Assembly: GCA_964543125.1 (NCBI GenBank) | Contig: CAZIWX010000014.1 | Span: 1 to 41,060, forward strand | Length of the DNA: 41,060 nucleotides | Direction: 5' to 3' | Origin: CAZIWX01 sp964543125 | Lineage (GTDB): Bacteria; Fidelibacterota; UBA8477 | In this document: in pieces, positions 8,439-15,559 of the stretch | How positions within the stretch are numbered: the stretch's first letter is position 1 | Layout: each line of letters starts with the position of its first letter | Position numbers and translations under genes: made by a program | Notes under the pieces: generated by a model | Told to the model about the DNA's origin: nothing | What the model saw: only the letters and a program-made list of their open reading frames with translations | Databases searched by the model: none

Positions 8439-9494
8439 ATGTTTTTTGATCAAGTTCAGCCCTTAACACTTTCTGATTTTAGCTACGAGCTACCGGAAGA
8501 TTTGATTGCCCAGTATCCAGCCAAAAAACGCGACGGCTCGCGGTTATTGATCTTGAACAAGAAAACCGGAACGGTAGACCATAAAAAATTCTCGGATGTA
8601 ACCGATTTCTTAAATCCCGGTGATGTACTGATTGTCAACGAGACCAAGGTATTTCCGGCACGGTTGTTTGCTCTGAAGGACAAAACCGATACGACGGTTG
8701 AGGTCTTTCTCTTACGCGATTTGGGCAAAGAGCTTTGGGAAGTTCTGGTGAAGCCGGCCCGGAAGGTGAGAATCGGGAATAAACTGGTCATTGATGGAAA
8801 ATACAGCTGTGATGTTATCGACAATACCATTTCCGGTGGCCGGGTAATACGGTTTGAATCAAACGGCCAGACCGTTTATGAGATGTTGGACAAAGTCGGA
8901 AACTGGCCCTTACCGCCCTATATCCACCGGCCGGCGGAGGATCTGGACAAGGAACGGTATCAGACGGTTTATGCCAGAGAATATGGCGCGGTGGCGGCTC
9001 CCACCGCCGGGCTGCATTTTACCGAAGGTTTGTTGAAGAAGGTCAGGGACCAGGGCGTCATCGTCAAGCCGGTGCTCCTGCATGTGGGATTGGGCACCTT
9101 CCGGCCGGTAAAAGTGGAAGATCTGAGCCGGCATCACATGGATGCGGAAGAATTCGAAGTGCCCGAGGATACGGTAAATGCCATTAAAATCGCCAAAGCT
9201 CATGGAAAGCGGGTGATCGCGGTTGGAACCACGGTGGTGCGATCTTTGGAATCGTCCATCGTCAAACCCAACGGTCTGAAACCCATGAAAGGCTGGACGG
9301 ACAAGTTCATCAAACCCCCCTATGAATTCAAAGTCATCGATGCCCTGATCACCAATTTTCACCAGCCCCGGTCTACACTGCTCATGCTGGTTTCGGCTTT
9401 GTCTTCCCGGGACATGATCATGAAAGCCTACATGGCGGCCGTTGCCGAGAAATACCGGTTTTTCAGCTATGGCGATGCCATGTTTATTCGATAA
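8439..9494 (+). CDS. queA: S-adenosylmethionine:tRNA ribosyltransferase-isomerase
   Basis: 351 residues. QueA transfers and isomerises the ribosyl part of SAM onto 7-aminomethyl-7-deazaguanine in tRNA, giving epoxyqueuosine. Conserved stretches are FSYELPEDLIAQYPAKKRD (13-31), LNPGDVLIVNETKVFPARL, PLPPYIHR, the YQTVYARE / GAVAAPTAGLHFT block, and the C-terminal LITNFHQPRSTLLMLVSA. Length and order match the family with no gaps. The gene starts three bases after ruvB stops, so the two are translated from the same message. The queuosine pathway must continue elsewhere, since no queG or tgt lies in the window. Confidence 0.97.
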   Translation: MFFDQVQPLTLSDFSYELPEDLIAQYPAKKRDGSRLLILNKKTGTVDHKKFSDVTDFLNPGDVLIVNETKVFPARLFALKDKTDTTVEVFLLRDLGKELWEVLVKPARKVRIGNKLVIDGKYSCDVIDNTISGGRVIRFESNGQTVYEMLDKVGNWPLPPYIHRPAEDLDKERYQTVYAREYGAVAAPTAGLHFTEGLLKKVRDQGVIVKPVLLHVGLGTFRPVKVEDLSRHHMDAEEFEVPEDTVNAIKIAKAHGKRVIAVGTTVVRSLESSIVKPNGLKPMKGWTDKFIKPPYEFKVIDALITNFHQPRSTLLMLVSALSSRDMIMKAYMAAVAEKYRFFSYGDAMFIR

Positions 9495-9527
9495 GATTGA
9501 AATCTCTTTAAGCGAATATTTTTGATA

Positions 9528-10028
9528 ATGCCCATCAATCTCCATCCCCGCATCGGTACCGGATATGATGTTCACCGGCTGGTGAGCGGACGCCCGTTAA
9601 TTCTGGGCGGCGTGACGATTGCTTTTGAAAAAGGGGTGTTGGGACACTCGGATGGGGATGCCGTCTGTCATGCCATCATCGATGCCCTGTTGGGTGCGGC
9701 CGCCCTGGGCGACATCGGGAGTCACTTCCCGGATACCGCTGAACAATTTGCCGGTGCAAGTTCTCTGGGCTTTTTGAAAACGATTGGCAACAAAATTACC
9801 GCCGCGGGGTTTCGTATGGGCAATGTGGACGCAACCATTATTCTGGAAAGACCTGAATTGGCCGGTTACATCCCGGCGATGCGGGAAAATCTGGCCGGTG
9901 CGTTGGATTGTGAAATTAATCAAATTTCAGTGAAAGCCACCACCACCGAAGGTCTGGATTTTACCGGGACCGGTGCGGGAATTGCCGTGCAGGCCGTGGC
10001 GTTATTGCTGCCCGGCGGGAACGATTGA
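9528..10028 (+). CDS. ispF: 2-C-methyl-D-erythritol 2,4-cyclodiphosphate synthase
   Basis: 166 residues from ATG 9528; a TTG two codons upstream is less likely. IspF cyclises CDP-ME-2-phosphate to MEcPP in the non-mevalonate isoprenoid pathway and works as a trimer with zinc at the subunit interface. The metal ligands are visible in RIGTGYDVHRL (Asp-x-His) and GHSDGDAVCHAIIDALLGA (His), and the C-terminal TTTEGLDFTGTGAGI is the family signature. It is 33 bases after queA and 4 bases before dedA in the operon. ispE of the same pathway is encoded 2.3 kb downstream on the same strand. No strong ribosome binding site precedes it, so coupling to queA is likely. Confidence 0.96.
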   Translation: MPINLHPRIGTGYDVHRLVSGRPLILGGVTIAFEKGVLGHSDGDAVCHAIIDALLGAAALGDIGSHFPDTAEQFAGASSLGFLKTIGNKITAAGFRMGNVDATIILERPELAGYIPAMRENLAGALDCEINQISVKATTTEGLDFTGTGAGIAVQAVALLLPGGND

Positions 10029-10032
10029 AACC

Positions 10033-10662
10033 ATGCTGGAGGCCGTGGAAAATTTTATAGCATCCGCCCCGCCGGTTCTGATTTTTTTACTTATTTTTCT
10101 GGCATCCTACATCGAAAATATTTTTCCACCCATTCCGGGTGATACTATCTTGGTTTTTGGCGCCTATCTGGTTGGACGGGGGAATTTGTCCTTCTCTCTG
10201 GCCCTGCTGACCACACTCCTGGGAAGCGTGCTGGGATTTATGACTATCTATTACGTGGGCTGGCGTTATGGCCGGGGATTTGTCTTTCGCCACCAGCAAA
10301 AATGGTTCTCACCGAAAGCCCTGGAGCGGGTTGACCGGCTTTTCAACCGCTGGGGCTATGGTGTCGTGTTCATGAATCGTTTTATGGCCGGGCTGCGAAG
10401 TGTGATTGCACTCTTTGCCGGAATGGGACATCTGAGCTGGCAAAAAGTTTTAGGCTTAAGTTTTATTTCCAGTCTGTTTTGGAATGGCGCTTTGATCTGG
10501 CTCGGTGCGCGCCTGGGGAAAAACTGGGAGTTGATTCGCCAGTACCTTAAAGAATACAATACCGTGGTGACCCTGGTAATTGGTTTGCTGATTATCAGTT
10601 GGATTACTTATCGTTGGCGGGTAGCCCGCAAAGCGCGCGAGGAGATACCCCATGAAAGTTAG
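10033..10662 (+). CDS. DedA-family integral membrane protein
   Basis: 209 residues from ATG 10033, four bases after the ispF stop; an upstream in-frame ATG at 9973 would overlap ispF and looks wrong. DedA/SNARE-associated (VTT domain) proteins are inner-membrane proteins needed for envelope homeostasis; some members flip undecaprenyl phosphate or phospholipids. Features are the early ENIFPPIPGDTIL re-entrant motif (about 28-40), a central RFMAGLRSVIALFAGMG (the conserved R-x3-R of the family) and several hydrophobic segments ending with a basic cytoplasmic tail. Its 3' end overlaps gltX by 11 bases. The exact substrate cannot be inferred. Confidence 0.92.
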   Translation: MLEAVENFIASAPPVLIFLLIFLASYIENIFPPIPGDTILVFGAYLVGRGNLSFSLALLTTLLGSVLGFMTIYYVGWRYGRGFVFRHQQKWFSPKALERVDRLFNRWGYGVVFMNRFMAGLRSVIALFAGMGHLSWQKVLGLSFISSLFWNGALIWLGARLGKNWELIRQYLKEYNTVVTLVIGLLIISWITYRWRVARKAREEIPHES

Positions 10663-12067
10663 ATTCGCACCCAGTCCCACCGGTTATCTTCATGTGGGTG
10701 GCTTGCGTACCGCCCTGTTCAACTATCTTTTGGCCAAACAGCGGGGGGGCACCTTCCTGCTGCGGATTGAAGACACAGATCAGAATCGGAAGGTGGAAGG
10801 AGCAGTCCAAAATCTCATTGATAGTCTGAATTGGGCTGGTTTGGATTATGACGAGGGTCCCGGAAAAAATCAGGGGCACGAGCCCTATTTTCAATCTCAG
10901 CGGTTAAACATTTATCAGCGCCATATTGAGCAACTCCTGGAAGCGGGCCATGCCTACTATTGCTTTTGCTCAACCGAGCGGCTGGAAACACTTCGCCGGC
11001 GGCAAATTGCCGCGAAACAGCAGCCGGGTTATGATGGTCATTGCCGCTCCATTCCCGCCGCCACCGCTCTTGAGCGCGCGAAGACTGAACCCCATGTGGT
11101 GCGGATGAAGATTCCGGGAAACGGTCATTTGGACTTTGACGATCAGATTCACGGTCACATCAGCTACCCCTTAAACCAGATTGACGACCAGGTTTTGTTA
11201 AAAACAGACGGATTTCCAACCTACCATCTGGCTAATGTGGTGGATGACCATTACATGGGGGTCACCCTGGTGATTCGGGGTGAAGAGTGGCTGCCCAGCA
11301 CACCCAAACATATTTTGCTCTACCAATATTTAGGCTGGGAGCTCCCCCAATTTGCCCATTTACCCTTGTTGTTGAATGCAAACCACGCCAAGCTTTCCAA
11401 GCGTCAGGGCGATGTGGCGGTTGAGGATTATCGTGCCCGGGGGATCTTACCGGAAGCACTGGTGAATTTTATTGCCTTGTTGGGCTGGAATCCGGGTGAC
11501 GACCGGGAACTATTCAGTCTGGCGGAGTTAGTAAGAGCTTTTTCGCTGGAACGAGTTAACAAAGCCGGCGCCGTTTTCAATCTGGATAAGCTGTATTGGA
11601 TGAATGGTCGGTACCTGCGCAGTATCGATGTGACGGAGTATTTGAATCGGGCGCGTGTGTGGTTGGCCGATCATAGCCATCCGGCTGTGTCGGATGAGAC
11701 CTTATTGCTGGTGCGTGACAGTTTGACGACGTTGGCTGATTTACCTGAAAAATTGGCGCCATTGGTCGCCGAAGCAGTTGATGTTGAAAATGATGAAGCG
11801 GCGGCAATGCTTGAATCCAAGTCAGGTGGATTAGTACTTGATGCCGCCGTGAAAATCCTTGATACGCGGGAAGAATTATTGGCGGATGATTTTAAGGTCA
11901 TGATGAAACAGATTCAGCAGAAGACCGGCATTAAAGGTAAAAATCTCTGGATGCCCATCCGGATAGCTCTAACCGGCCGGAAGCATGGCCCTGAATTGCC
12001 CCGGATTGTGGAAATATTTGGGAAAGACAAAGTTCGTGAACGCCTGGCGGCAGCCAGAAAGCTCTAA
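10652..12067 (+). CDS. gltX: Glutamyl-tRNA synthetase
   Basis: 471 residues, a normal length for bacterial GluRS. This class I synthetase has FAPSPTGYLHVGGLRT (5-20) with the HIGH-type motif and KLSKRQG near 247-253 as the KMSKS-type loop. A CxC pair in YYCFCSTERL (about 107-116) followed by YDGHCRS suggests the zinc-binding knuckle known in many bacterial GluRS. It overlaps dedA by 11 bases and is preceded by GAGGAG within dedA. Because a tRNA-Gln gene is close by but no glnS or gatCAB is in the window, whether this enzyme is discriminating or also charges tRNA-Gln cannot be told from here. Confidence 0.96.
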   Translation: MKVRFAPSPTGYLHVGGLRTALFNYLLAKQRGGTFLLRIEDTDQNRKVEGAVQNLIDSLNWAGLDYDEGPGKNQGHEPYFQSQRLNIYQRHIEQLLEAGHAYYCFCSTERLETLRRRQIAAKQQPGYDGHCRSIPAATALERAKTEPHVVRMKIPGNGHLDFDDQIHGHISYPLNQIDDQVLLKTDGFPTYHLANVVDDHYMGVTLVIRGEEWLPSTPKHILLYQYLGWELPQFAHLPLLLNANHAKLSKRQGDVAVEDYRARGILPEALVNFIALLGWNPGDDRELFSLAELVRAFSLERVNKAGAVFNLDKLYWMNGRYLRSIDVTEYLNRARVWLADHSHPAVSDETLLLVRDSLTTLADLPEKLAPLVAEAVDVENDEAAAMLESKSGGLVLDAAVKILDTREELLADDFKVMMKQIQQKTGIKGKNLWMPIRIALTGRKHGPELPRIVEIFGKDKVRERLAAARKL

Positions 12068-12303
12068 TCGCAGAGGCAAAGAATACTCGGTTTGTCGAAT
12101 TAGAAAGATTCCAGGCGCACCTGTTTCCCCCCTTCTTTTGAACGGGGAGAATAAAAGACGGGTTTAAGCAGGCAAGGGAATTCGAGTGTCTGCTCAGGCA
12201 GCCACCGCATTAGAGGCCATCCAAAATTTGATAAACTTAATACAATCCCCACGCGCCTTCGACCAGCTCCATTAGACGCGTGGCGTGCGAAGATGAAAAC
12301 AGC

Positions 12304-13152
12304 ATGCTCTCTTTTGAACCATTTTCGGTAGAAGCTCACTGCAAAATCAATCTGGCGTTGCGGATTTTAAGTCGGCGCCCGGATGGTTATCACAACCTGG
12401 ACACGGTTTTTCAGGAGTTGGCTTTCGGAGACACGCTGTATTTTGAACCGGCCGGCCAATTTCAATTAGAGATAACCGGCTTGATGTTTGATGATGGCGG
12501 CGATAATATCATCACCCGGGCGTTTGAATTATTCTCCACCACCACCGGGAAACAACCCGTCTGCCGCATCCGGCTGAAAAAGCGGGTCCCGCCGGGTACC
12601 GGTTTAGGCGGTGGTAGTGCGGATGGAGCGGCGGTGCTGAAGGCGTTGAATCAAATCAGTGGCGCCGGTCTGACCAACAAGCAACTGCTCCGGTTGGCGG
12701 TACGGCTCGGTTCCGATGTTCCTTTTTTCATCAAAGGCCGCGCCCAGCGGGGCCGCGGGGTGGGAGAAAAACTCGAAAGCCTGGGGTTCGATTTTAACAA
12801 TCCGGTCTTATTGGTCATTCCACCGGTTCAGGTCTCGACAAAACAAGCATTTGCGGGGCTTAAATTAAAGTTGACAGACCAGGGGGCGCCGTTTACTTTT
12901 GGCCGCCTTTTGACGAAGGTCGATGTGAAGCAGCTTTTTGAAAATCATTTTGAGCCTTCGGTGTTCCATACATATCCACAAATTGGCCAAATAAAGCAGG
13001 ACTTGCTCGATCAGGGCGCCTGGTTTGCCAGTTTGTCGGGTAGCGGCTCGACTGTGTATGGTGTTTTTGAAGACCGAAAATTGGCAGAAGCTGCGCAATC
13101 TTTTTTTCAACGGAATGGCAACCTTACCATTTTGACCCAGCCCGTTGAATAA
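12304..13152 (+). CDS. ispE: 4-diphosphocytidyl-2-C-methyl-D-erythritol kinase
   Basis: 282 residues from ATG 12304, preceded by GAAGA ten bases earlier. A GTG at 12280 would add eight unconserved residues. IspE phosphorylates CDP-ME, the step just before IspF. It is a GHMP kinase: AHCKINLALRI (11-21) is the N-terminal substrate segment, VPPGTGLGGGSADGAAV (about 95-111) is the ATP-binding motif 2, and LSGSGSTVYGVF near the C-terminus is motif 3. The 236 bases separating it from gltX contain a short palindrome (CCACGCG at 12249 with CGCGTGG at 12277) but no clear promoter, so it may be a separate transcription unit. Confidence 0.94.
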   Translation: MLSFEPFSVEAHCKINLALRILSRRPDGYHNLDTVFQELAFGDTLYFEPAGQFQLEITGLMFDDGGDNIITRAFELFSTTTGKQPVCRIRLKKRVPPGTGLGGGSADGAAVLKALNQISGAGLTNKQLLRLAVRLGSDVPFFIKGRAQRGRGVGEKLESLGFDFNNPVLLVIPPVQVSTKQAFAGLKLKLTDQGAPFTFGRLLTKVDVKQLFENHFEPSVFHTYPQIGQIKQDLLDQGAWFASLSGSGSTVYGVFEDRKLAEAAQSFFQRNGNLTILTQPVE

Positions 13153-13196
13153 TTCTTCAATCCACATAGTTAATCATATACAGAAAAGTCTACCAT

Positions 13197-13267
13197 TCCG
13201 GGATCGTCTAATGGCAGGACACCGGCCTTTGGAGCCGAGAATCGAGGTTCGAATCCTCGTCCCGGAG
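13197..13267 (+). tRNA. tRNA-Gln (anticodon UUG)
   Basis: A 71-base cloverleaf can be folded by eye. The acceptor stem is TCCGGGA with TCCCGGA. There is a short D arm, an anticodon stem CCGGC/GCCGA (one C-A mismatch at its base) around loop CTTTGGA with anticodon TTG, a T arm CGAGG-TTCGAAT-CCTCG, and discriminator G. CCA is not encoded. The gene lies 44 bases after ispE and 36 bases before prs, with no obvious promoter or terminator of its own, so it may be processed from a longer transcript. Confidence 0.95.
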
Positions 13268-13303
13268 CGAATTCGTTGACGGAACTTTAACAAAGGACAG
13301 GAC

Positions 13304-14239
13304 ATGGACCCCAAGTTGTTTACAGGAAGGTCAAATCCCCTCCTGGCCCAGCGAATCGGTGATTATCTTAAACTGGAATTAGGTGATGTTACTATCCGTG
13401 ATTTCAGTGATGGAGAATTGTGGGTGCGGTACAATGAAAATATCCGTGGACAGGATGTATTTGTTATTCAATCCACAAATCCGCCGGCCAACAATATTAT
13501 GGAACTAATGCTCATGCTCGATGCGGCCAAGCGGGCATCCGCCCGGCGGGTCACAGCCGTGATCCCTTACTATGGCTATGCCCGTCAGGATCGAAAGGAT
13601 CAACCCCGGGTACCCATCAGCGCCAAATTATTGGCCGATATGATCAATGCGGCCGGGGCCGACCGGGTTTTGACCATGGATTTGCACTCAGCCCAGATTC
13701 AGGGTTATTTCAACATCCCGTTTGACCACTTGTATTCCAAGACCGCACTGATCACACACTTGAAGGGAAAGGATTTCTCCCATAACCTGGTGTTACTCTC
13801 CCCGGATGTGGGAAGTATCCCGTTATCGCGATCATACGCTAAATTGATGAATGCATCTCTGGCTATCATCGATAAACGGCGTCCGGTGGCCAATCAATTG
13901 GAAATCATGCACCTGATTGGTGAAGTCGAAGGTAAAAATGTCCTCATCATGGATGATATGGTGGATACAGCCGGGACACTGGTCGCGGCTGCTGAAACCG
14001 CAGTGGCAAATGGCGCCCTGTCTGTGTATGCCGCTTGTACCCATGCGGTGCTGTCCGGTCCGGCCCTGGACCGGATCACCAATTCGGCAGTGCGGAAATT
14101 GATCGTAACCGATACCATCCACGTGAGTGAAGAAAAAAAGATTGATAAGCTGGAGATTGTCAGCGTGGCAACCGTTTTTGGTGAAGCCATTGACAGGATC
14201 CACAAGGAAGAATCGATTAGCTCGCTGTTCAATTTTTAA
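13304..14239 (+). CDS. prs: Ribose-phosphate pyrophosphokinase (PRPP synthetase)
   Basis: 311 residues, class I length. It makes PRPP from ribose-5-phosphate and ATP. Conserved parts are the N-terminal phosphate loop region (FTGRSNPLLAQRI), the flexible-loop and ATP-binding stretch VIPYYGYARQDRKD (about 86-99), the MDLHSAQIQGYF metal/catalytic segment, and the PRPP-binding DDMVDTAGTL (217-226). AAAGGACAGGAC precedes the ATG. It opens the cluster prs-rplY-pth that is common across bacteria; rplY follows after 31 bases. PRPP also feeds upp, 10 kb downstream. Confidence 0.97.
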   Translation: MDPKLFTGRSNPLLAQRIGDYLKLELGDVTIRDFSDGELWVRYNENIRGQDVFVIQSTNPPANNIMELMLMLDAAKRASARRVTAVIPYYGYARQDRKDQPRVPISAKLLADMINAAGADRVLTMDLHSAQIQGYFNIPFDHLYSKTALITHLKGKDFSHNLVLLSPDVGSIPLSRSYAKLMNASLAIIDKRRPVANQLEIMHLIGEVEGKNVLIMDDMVDTAGTLVAAAETAVANGALSVYAACTHAVLSGPALDRITNSAVRKLIVTDTIHVSEEKKIDKLEIVSVATVFGEAIDRIHKEESISSLFNF

Positions 14240-14270
14240 ATGACGGCAGAGAAATTAAGAAGAGGTTAAT

Positions 14271-14921
14271 ATGGCAGAAACACGGTATGAATTAAAGGTT
14301 TACCAGCGCACCGAACGCGGTAAGCAGGAAATTAAGAAACTGCGGGCCGAAGATTGGGTGCCGGTGGTGTTTTATTCTCACGGAACAGAAGCCGTGTCGT
14401 TGAAAATGACCTACACCGATGTGCGTGAAGCGTTGAATTCCGGTGAGCGTATTTTCAATATCAACATCGACGGGGAACAACGTCGTGCGGTAATCAAGGA
14501 TTTACAATTTCACCCGGTTACCGATAAAATCCTCCACATCGATCTCCACGGCGTTCGTTTACGGGATGTTGTGGAAATTGAGGTCCCGGTTGTGCTGGTT
14601 GGTACGCCGGTGGGCGTGAAGGAACAAGGTGGTGTTTTGCAGCACACGATCCATGAGCTTACCATTCGGTGTAAAGGTTCGGATGTCCCGGAACATATCG
14701 AAGTCGATGTTTCGAAATTGGAGATCGGTGATTCCATCCATATTCGGGATTTAAAAACAGAGATCTGGACCATTCTGGAAGCCGAGGATATTGCTCTTGT
14801 TATCGTCCAGACACCGCAGAAAATGGAGATTGAGGCACCGGTCGCGGAAGAAGAGGAATACGAAGAAGGTGAAGAGCCCGAAGAAGACGAAGAATCCGAG
14901 ACCAAGAAAGACGAGGATTAG
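14271..14921 (+). CDS. rplY: 50S ribosomal protein L25, long (CTC/TL5) form
   Basis: 216 residues. L25 binds 5S rRNA in the central protuberance. The N-terminal 5S-binding domain (about 1-95) includes GERIFNINIDGEQRRAVIKD and LHIDLHGVRL; the second beta domain (about 96-185) is that of the general-stress CTC form, with VPVVLVGTPVGVKEQGGVL. The last 25 or so residues are almost entirely Glu/Asp with a few Lys (EEEEYEEGEEPEEDEES...), an acidic tail common in this form. AAGAGG lies eight bases ahead of the ATG. It is co-transcribed with prs and pth. Confidence 0.95.
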   Translation: MAETRYELKVYQRTERGKQEIKKLRAEDWVPVVFYSHGTEAVSLKMTYTDVREALNSGERIFNINIDGEQRRAVIKDLQFHPVTDKILHIDLHGVRLRDVVEIEVPVVLVGTPVGVKEQGGVLQHTIHELTIRCKGSDVPEHIEVDVSKLEIGDSIHIRDLKTEIWTILEAEDIALVIVQTPQKMEIEAPVAEEEEYEEGEEPEEDEESETKKDED

Positions 14922-14957
14922 TCTTCCGGCGTTTCCGGTTTTTCAGGATTTGTCAAT

Positions 14958-15557
14958 ATGGCCTTAAAATTAATCATTGGTTTAGGTAATCCGGGTAGGC
15001 GTTATGCGCAAACGCGGCACAATGTGGGGTTTATGGTCATTGACCATTTAGCCCGGCGTTGGGATCAGGATTTTCGGTCCGGCCGGGGTCCATATGTCTA
15101 CATCAAAGATGGCCGCCGCCAGGCATTGTTGGCAAAACCAACCACCTTCATGAACAACAGTGGTGAAGCTGTTCGTCATCTGTCAGACTACTATGATGTA
15201 GCGCTGTCCGAAATAATGGTGGTGGTTGATGAATTGGATATCCCGTTTGGTCAGCTCCGGGTTCGAAAATCCGGGGGCGCCGGTACCCATCGGGGCCTGC
15301 AATCAGTACTTCAGCATGTAGGTGACGCAGATTTTCCCAGGTTAAGAATTGGCATCGGTGGAAAACAGGGTCGCCAACCAGCCGAAATATATGTATTGGA
15401 AAACTTCGAAGCAGATGAAACCAGATTGCTGCCCGAAGTCATTGAAAACGCGGCTGATGCCGTTGAAGATTGGTTAACAAATGACATTGAGCATACGATG
15501 AATCGATTTAACCAAACCAACTTAAAAAATGATGTTGAAACTAAGGAGGAACGTTGA
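14958..15557 (+). CDS. pth: Peptidyl-tRNA hydrolase
   Basis: 199 residues. It frees tRNA from dropped-off peptidyl-tRNA. The N-terminus LIIGLGNPGRRYAQTRHNVGF carries N11 and catalytic H21; TFMNNSGEAV holds the Met-Asn pair; D91 in VVVDELDIPFG matches the catalytic aspartate. In the following loop GGAGTHRGLQSV, the residue matching E. coli Asn114 (in GGHNG) appears to be Arg (R112), a departure from the classical active site by eye alignment. The gene sits 36 bases after rplY, and its stop lies just before the hppA start within hppA's ribosome binding region. Confidence 0.94.
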   Translation: MALKLIIGLGNPGRRYAQTRHNVGFMVIDHLARRWDQDFRSGRGPYVYIKDGRRQALLAKPTTFMNNSGEAVRHLSDYYDVALSEIMVVVDELDIPFGQLRVRKSGGAGTHRGLQSVLQHVGDADFPRLRIGIGGKQGRQPAEIYVLENFEADETRLLPEVIENAADAVEDWLTNDIEHTMNRFNQTNLKNDVETKEER

Positions 15558-15559
15558 GC

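Noticed and set aside
12280..12303. GTG start for ispE at 12280
   Set aside because: No ribosome binding site, and the extra eight residues are not typical of the family.
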